A stretch of DNA of 64,000 nucleotides, taken from NCBI GenBank assembly GCA_965248805.1, contig CBDFKJ010000003.1, positions 1 to 64,000 of the forward strand, written 5' to 3'. The notes under the pieces were generated by a model. That model was not told the origin of the DNA. It ran no database searches and saw nothing but the letters and a program-made list of their open reading frames with translations. This DNA is from CBDFKJ01 sp965248805 (GTDB taxonomy: Bacteria; Pseudomonadota; Alphaproteobacteria; UBA6615). Positions 58,576-64,000 of this stretch are shown here, piece after piece; positions within the stretch are counted from its first letter, which is position 1; every line of letters begins with the position of its first letter. The position numbers were made by a program, and so were the translations under genes.

Positions 58576-59028
58576 AGCGACTGGAGATCAGCCTTCGCGA
58601 TGTACGGCGAAACCACCGGTGAGGTCGATGAGTTTGGGCTTCCCGTCCGGTTGGAGTGGGCGCGCGACTACCGCGGCAAGGCGGATGTCGTCTACGGACA
58701 CACGCCGGTTCCAGAGGCCTAATGGTTGAACCAAACCATGTGCATCGACACCGGTCGCGTGTTCGGCAGGAAACTGACGGCGCTTCGCTGGCCGGAGCGC
58801 GAGACGGTTTCGGTGCCGGCAATCCGTCGATACGCCGAGCCCAGGCGGCCGATCGACGTCGAAACCGACCTCACCTCCCAGCAAGACCACGATCAGCTGC
58901 TCTACTTCGACGATGATACGGGCAAGCGCCGGATCCAAACGCGGTTCGATAGCACGATACGTATCCCTGCAGAGAACGGTCTCGCCGCGCTCGAGCTGGC
59001 GCCTACAGGGACGGATTCGACTTCCTGA
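58576..59028 (+). pseudogene. polynucleotide kinase-phosphatase, remnant of the phosphatase part
   Basis: The frame reads FAMYGETTGEVDEFGLPVRL, WARDYRGKADVVYGHTPVPEA, a TAA at 58720-58722, then LNQTMCIDTGRVFGRKLTAL, RWPERETVSVPAIRRYAEPRR. The YGHTP and CIDTGxVFGGKLTAL blocks are typical of the metallophosphatase domain of bacterial PNKP RNA-repair proteins. The kinase and N-terminal phosphatase parts are lost upstream, and the TAA (probably from GAA) kills the rest. Confidence 0.7.
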
Positions 59029-59039
59029 TCGTCTCCGAC

Positions 59040-59205
59040 GCCTCCGCCCCGCTCGAGTTCGAGACCCGGCGGAGCTGGTGACCGACAAAGGCTACTTCGG
59101 CCGCGAGGTGCTGATGCTCTGGCTGGGCCACCGGCGAGCTCCCTTTGCCGCCGCCATTGTTATCACGCCCGATGCTTCATGAACTCAGCCTTCTTCAACG
59201 GGCTG
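59040..59205 (+). mobile_element. transposase fragment, partner of the 51-kb remnant
   Basis: Reads PAELVTDKGYFGREVLMLWL, an IS4/IS1182-type Asp-containing segment, then 56 bases shared in inverted orientation with 51037-51095. It ends exactly at the stop codon of the RND gene. Confidence 0.55.
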
Positions 59206-62188
59206 CTAAGCTGTCGCTGGCGCCGCGCGGACGGCCATGGCTGCGTCGCGGGTCGATATGCCAAATAGCAGCGTATAGAGGGCGGGCACGAATCCTAGCG
59301 TGAAGATTGTCGCCACGATCAGCCCGAAGGCGATCACGCTTGCCATGCCGTAGAAGAGCGCGCCACCAAACAGGATTAGCGGGACAAGGCCGAGAACGGT
59401 TGTCAGCGTCGCCATGAGAATCGGGCGCAGACGCGTCAAGCAAGCCGTTACCACGGCATCCAAAGGCTCGCGCCCCGCTCGTTCCTCGATCTGGATGCGA
59501 TCGATCAGAACGATGCCGTTGTTGATCAGGATGCCAGCAAGACCGAAGAACCCCAAAAGCACCATGAAGCCGTACGGCGCATTCATGACGATGAGCCCCA
59601 ATGTTCCGCCAATCAATATCAGTGGAATCGTGGCCAGAATGATCCCGCCCTTCCGGAACGAGTTGAACTGGCCTACGAGTAGAACGACGATACCGGCGAG
59701 CGCCAGCGGCAAAAGGCCAAAGAGTCTTTGGTTCGCCTGCTCTTGATCCTCGATCTCGCCGCCGACTTCGAAGCGATATCCGGCCGGTAGGTCGAGTATA
59801 TCCAGGGCTGGGGCTATCGCTTCGAAGAGTTCCGGTGCAGGCAGATCGGGGTTGCGCGCCTCCACCGTCAGCGTGCGCTGCTGGTCGCGCCGCTTGATGC
59901 GACCAAAGTGCCACTCTCCTCGGACGTTCGCCACCTGATCCAACGCCACAAAGCTATCGGTGGCCACCGAATAGACCTGAACTCGCTGCAGACCGGAAAG
60001 CGTGAATCGCATGCTATCATCGCCGCGAAGTACGATCGGGATGGTCTTGTCGCCCTCTCTGTAATCGCTGATCGCCATCCCCGCAAAGATCGTGTTCAGT
60101 GCACCCGCGACATCACTTGATGTCACCTGCGCGCGCCGTGCGCGAGTTTGATCGACGTCCACGATCAACGTCAGGATTCTGTTCTCCCAATCTTGTTTTA
60201 TGCCGACCGTTCCCGGGACCTCCTGAAATGCTGCAAGCAGGCGTTGCGCGTGTTCCGCGAGAACGTCGCCGTCGGGGCCGATCAAGCGGATCTCGACGAC
60301 GCCCGGCTCCGTCCCTCCGAACCACATGCGTTTTGCATCCGCCCGGGCTGCCGGTAGGTTCGTGTCGAGAAAGTCGTTGACCCGATCGATGAGTGTGTCG
60401 ACGTCGCCGACGGATCGCGTGTTTACCAGAGCGAACGCGCGATGTGGATCGGGGTCCACCGGCGGGAGCGCGAGGAAAAAGCGCGGGCCCCCATAGCCGA
60501 CGTAGGCAACGTGGCTGGTGACCTCCGGATTGGCATTCTCATCCGCCAGCCACGCAGTCAGCTTGCGCAGCTCGGCCTGCGTTTTCCGCACGTCTGTGCC
60601 TGCCTCGAAGTCCAGATAGACGAGGAACTGGTTGCGGTCACCCAGTGGGAAGAACTCTGTCTTGACCAGGCCAAGGACCTGCACGGATAGGATCAGCAAC
60701 CCGATAAGCGCGGCAATCGATATGAGGCGCCACCGCAGGAACAGGCTCAGAATGCGACGGTAGATCCCATAGAGGAATCCGCTATAAAGCGGTGCTGTGG
60801 TTGCCGATGCAGGCGCCCGCATGAACCAGGCACACATCGCCGGCGTCACCGTCATCGACAAGAACCAGGAACCCAGCACCAGGATCGCGACCACCTGAGC
60901 CAATGACTGCACGTATTCACCCGCGCTGCCTTCGACCAGCAGCATCGGCAGAAAGGCGAAGACCGTCGTCAACGAGGAGGTAAGCAACGGAACCGCGAGT
61001 TTTCCGGACTCGGCCGCTGCGCGCATGCGGTCAACGCCCTGCTCCAATCGGACCCGGATATCCTCCGCGACGACGATGCCATTGTCGACCAGCAAGCCCA
61101 GGGCGATGATCGTTGCCGCGATCGACATGCGTTGCAGCTCGACCCCATAGAAGCGCATCACGATGACGCCCAGAAGCATGGTCAGCGGCACGAACGATCC
61201 GACGATCAAACCGGTACGAATTCCCAAGAACACCATCACGACGGCCAGCACGATCGCGAGCGTTTGGTAGACATTCGAGACCGCGCTTTGTACCGCGGCT
61301 GCGATCAGCTCGGGCTGGTAGGTCGCGTAGTCCAGGACGTATCCGATCGGCAAATCCTGCTGGACTGCATCGAGAAGCACCGTCAAGCGATCGCCGAACT
61401 CCAGATTGTTGGTGCCCTCCACTGTCGAGACGGACAGGATGATCGCCGGGCGATCATTGTAGAAGGATGGCAGTTCGGGCGGGTCGACAAAGTCGCGGCG
61501 AATTGTCAGGATCTCGTCCAAACGAAGCACTCGGTTCGTATTCGGTATCCGAAACACGACGCCACGAATCTCATCAACTGATTCCAGATTCCCAGAGGGC
61601 TCCAGCAACACCTTACGGCCGTCGGCGACGATTTCGCCACCGGGCTCGATAATGTTCTGCTGAGCGAGCGCGCCGAAGACCTCTTGGGGCGAGACACCCA
61701 GTTGCGCCAGCCGGGCCGGTGTCGTTTCAAGATAGATGCGCTCTTGCTGTTCTCCGAGGATCTGGACTTTTTTCACTCCGTCGAGCGTGTGCAGCAGGTC
61801 GCGGATGTCGCGCGCGACATCTCGCATCTCGGCCAGCGAGAAGCCGTCGGCCCACAACGCAATTGTGGCGACGGCGGTCAGCCCCTCCTCATCGTTGACG
61901 ATTGGCCCGGACGTCCCTTCGGGCAATTCCGATCTGACGTCATCTGCCTTGTTGCGGATGTCTTGAAAGATCCCGCATCGCTGCCTCGAGAGGCTTAGTG
62001 ATCAACTCCTCTACACGCTCCGGCATCATGCCCGGATAGGACGCCGTCACGCTGGCGGTTCGGATCGTGATCGTCGGGTCTTCCGCACTCGGAAAAGTCA
62101 GATAAGTCGATACACCGACAAGGGCGACAATGACTATCCCGCTAACTGTGATGCGGGAATTTTCGAGGGCGAGCTTTGCGGGGTTCAT
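59206..62188 (-). pseudogene. RND efflux pump permease (AcrB family), N-terminal deletion and frameshift
   Basis: Begins at ATG 62188: NPAKLALENSRITVSGIVIV, first TM, TFPSAEDPTITIRTASVTAS, MMPERVEELITKPLEAAMR. The next 35 or so residues expected in AcrB-type proteins are missing and the frame changes; it resumes FQDIRNKADDVRSELPEGTSG and runs 900 residues without fault through TM bundles (for example GLLVDNGIVVAEDIRVRLEQG in TM4, GFFGLAGILINNGIVLIDRI in TM10). A GTG or ATG near 61926 could express only the part lacking TM1. It is paired with the adaptor 34 bp upstream. Confidence 0.85.
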
Positions 62189-62222
62189 GGTTCGGTGCTC
62201 CGCCGGCCGAAAAAGGGGGGCG

Positions 62223-63323
62223 CTATTCGCCCATCAGTTTCACACGCTGGCCGTCGCGCAGAAAGCTCACCCCAGCCGCCGCGATAATGTCGCCGGCTTC
62301 AACTCCCTCGGTGATGCTGATCAAGTTTCCGCTGACCGCACCATCGCTCTGAAACGGCGTTTTTTGGACGACACCATCCTCCGAGTCATACTTGAAGACG
62401 TAGCCACGCGCGGTTTCATCGCCCGGTGCGATGGCCACGAGCGGCACCAGGAAGCCGCGCGGTCCGCCATCGTCAGACAAGATGACGCTTGCCTCAACGG
62501 CCATGCCCGGCAAGAGACCATCCGGGCTCTCAAGAATGGCCGCTGTGACTGACACGGCGTTGGCAGCGCCTGCTGTCGCACCGATCTCCGTTATCCGACC
62601 CGTACAGCCGCAGCCAGCCACAGTGGGCGCATCTATGCTCACCGGAGCGCCAATCGACAATCGTCCAACCAGGGTATCCGGGATCGAAAGATCGACCTCG
62701 AACGCACCTTCCGAATCGAGCTGAATTATCGTCTGTCCCTTCGAGATCTCGACGAAGGGCTCTACGTCGCGTAACGCGACCACGCCGTCAAACGGTGCCG
62801 TCAGTCGCGCACTCGCCAAATCGCGCTCGGCGAGCCCGAGTCGGGAACGGGCGAGGTTAAGCTTCCCCTCGGCCGCCTCAGATGCAGCGACGGCCTGGTC
62901 AAGCGCGGCCTTGGCGACCCAGTCGCGCTGGTAGAGCTGGCGTTGTCGATCGAGTTGAGCACGCTGGTTTTCGAACTCCGCCTGCGCGGAGGCGCGTTCA
63001 GACTGGGCCGCGGCGACATCCAACTCGAACGGCTCGGGATCGAGGGTCGCCAATACCTGCCCCTCGACGACACTGTCGCCGTTGTTGACCTCGACGGTCA
63101 GAACCGTTCCGGACACAGCGAAACTCAGAGCCGAGGTGTTTGTCGCTGCGATGGTCCCGGAATAGCGACGCACATCGCCACCGGCTGGCTCGGCCACATA
63201 GTAAGGCTTGATCGCCCGGATCCGCTCAACGTACTCCGGTGGAGCGTCGTCGCATCCGACCAAGGTCGCGGCGATGGCCAAAACGGCGGCACGCGCCAAA
63301 TGGCGGTCACTGTTCATGTTCAT
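62223..63323 (-). CDS. RND efflux periplasmic adaptor lipoprotein
   Basis: A 366-residue membrane-fusion protein. The lipoprotein signal ends in lipobox LVGC (Cys24). Biotinyl-lipoyl halves flank a coiled hairpin: VNNGDSVVEGQVLATLDPEPF, the ERASAQAEFENQRAQLDRQRQL coil, and RLTAPFDGVVALRDVEPFVEI. A beta-barrel and membrane-proximal domain follow, ending AAGVSFLRDGQRVKLMGE. First gene of the pump operon. The outer-membrane TolC partner is not in the window. Confidence 0.95.
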   Translation of the reverse strand: MNMNSDRHLARAAVLAIAATLVGCDDAPPEYVERIRAIKPYYVAEPAGGDVRRYSGTIAATNTSALSFAVSGTVLTVEVNNGDSVVEGQVLATLDPEPFELDVAAAQSERASAQAEFENQRAQLDRQRQLYQRDWVAKAALDQAVAASEAAEGKLNLARSRLGLAERDLASARLTAPFDGVVALRDVEPFVEISKGQTIIQLDSEGAFEVDLSIPDTLVGRLSIGAPVSIDAPTVAGCGCTGRITEIGATAGAANAVSVTAAILESPDGLLPGMAVEASVILSDDGGPRGFLVPLVAIAPGDETARGYVFKYDSEDGVVQKTPFQSDGAVSGNLISITEGVEAGDIIAAAGVSFLRDGQRVKLMGE

Positions 63324-63511
63324 TGGCTCTTATGTTTCGACGGCTCCCCACCGTGTGAAAAGTAAGCTAGCGTCTAGAAATTCGCCAGCACCACGCCGAT
63401 ACCCTGCCCGCTGGTCGAGTCCTCAGGCGGTTCGGGTCTGCGAATGAGGCCGTTGACTCCGGCGAATGCCCTGGCAAGAGAAAGGCACACCCCCAAACGG
63501 AAAGGACTCGC

Positions 63512-63964
63512 ATGATCCTGCAGTTGGCAATCGGATCAGTCGTGGTTTCACTCACGGTCGCAGTTGAGGCAATTTTCATTGGCGCGGCGATTCGAGCCTT
63601 TGGCCGGTTCGGCCCCTGGCTTGCCACGCCGCCGCACGCCAGCAAGGCAGTCTTGGCGCTTATCGCCATAACGCTATGGGTTCTCGCGGCACTTACCCTG
63701 AGTGTATGGTTATGGGCGGCCGCATTTATCATTGTTGGCGAGTTCGATACGTTGGAGCCGGCGCTTTACTTTTCCCTCAGCGCATTCACGACGCTCGGTT
63801 TCGGAGACGTTCTTCTTTCGGAGACATGGCGCCTGCTGTCAGGAATGTCGGCCGCAAATGGCCTACTGCTCTTCGGGCTGAGTACGGCCTTCTTAATCGA
63901 GTTTCTGAGCAGGCTGCGACATGCCCACGAGAGCATTGTCAGACTCACTGGATCGGACCTGTAA
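63512..63964 (+). CDS. small two-TM ion channel protein
   Basis: A 150-residue protein. Hydrophobic spans are at residues 5-28, 48-75 and 108-130. The pore loop between the last two has FTTLGFGDVLL, a potassium-type selectivity filter (TxGFGD). There is no cytoplasmic RCK domain. RBS AAAGGAC lies 5 bases upstream. Probably a stand-alone K+ or cation channel of the Ion_trans_2 kind, host-encoded, divergent from the efflux operon. Confidence 0.8.
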   Translation: MILQLAIGSVVVSLTVAVEAIFIGAAIRAFGRFGPWLATPPHASKAVLALIAITLWVLAALTLSVWLWAAAFIIVGEFDTLEPALYFSLSAFTTLGFGDVLLSETWRLLSGMSAANGLLLFGLSTAFLIEFLSRLRHAHESIVRLTGSDL

Positions 63965-64000
63965 GACCTACAATCGAAGGCCCTCAGGCTGCGAGTTGAC

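Overview
The window is GC-rich DNA (about 62-65% by eye) from an alphaproteobacterium. The evidence for that placement is the phage gene repertoire (GTA-type holin, HTPGPW proteins, a DUF7220-like membrane protein, ParB-methylase) and the style of the RND, STAS and Amt genes. I cannot name the genus. Most of the window is accessory: one fairly complete tailed prophage, pieces of a second phage-like block, and a heavily insertion-sequence-bombarded segment ending in ordinary cell-envelope genes.

Positions 1-34.1 kb are prophage 1. The head/packaging operon runs leftward: HNH endonuclease, a methyltransferase-like/Mom-like antirestriction protein, a ParB-like protein, small and large terminase (the large one broken by an in-frame TGA), portal, protease, capsid, a holin/M15-endolysin lysis cassette, connector, head closure and gp10 tail protein. 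An inverted pair of internally deleted IS630 copies brackets the last part, and a hicAB toxin-antitoxin pair sits reversed inside the head operon. A rightward MoxR ATPase / DUF3150 / metallopeptidase-VWA / DUF488 cassette lies at 14.9-18.3 kb. The leftward replication operon is at 19.7-24.9 kb, with the Cro/CI switch and a lysogeny lipoprotein at 24.7-25.9 kb. A retropepsin-like protease with a partner gene is at 25.9-26.6 kb. A rightward operon from 26.8 to 34.1 kb holds three HTPGPW paralogues, a J-domain protein, RecT/Bet, a gp37/gp68 protein, a Fic protein, an excisionase-like protein and the integrase. It ends at a tRNA 3'-half attachment site flanked by 12-bp repeats. No tail tube, tape measure or baseplate genes are present, so prophage 1 is defective.

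Positions 34.1-46 kb hold a second integrase remnant, an IS5-family (IS427-like) copy, a short-chain dehydrogenase, and leftward phage genes from another element (tail fibre, TipJ-type tail protein, a frameshifted DUF3489 gene, a ParB-methylase, a frameshifted methylase, a PAPS-reductase-like protein). Next come a region with 16 copies of GGTAACC or its complement, a SAM methyltransferase and a broken SGNH hydrolase.

Positions 46.7-59.2 kb are an IS graveyard: IS630, three copies of a 1.29-kb IS5-family element with clean 4-bp target duplications, one IS3 element with a 3-bp duplication, and fragments resembling IS6, IS110, IS21 and IS1182. Between them are a STAS protein, a wrecked amt gene, more phage genes (RuvC-like and others), two genes that can be rebuilt by excising the IS that splits them, and a broken polynucleotide kinase-phosphatase. 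Positions 59.2-64 kb return to chromosome-like genes: a frameshifted RND pump, its lipoprotein adaptor and a small two-TM ion channel.
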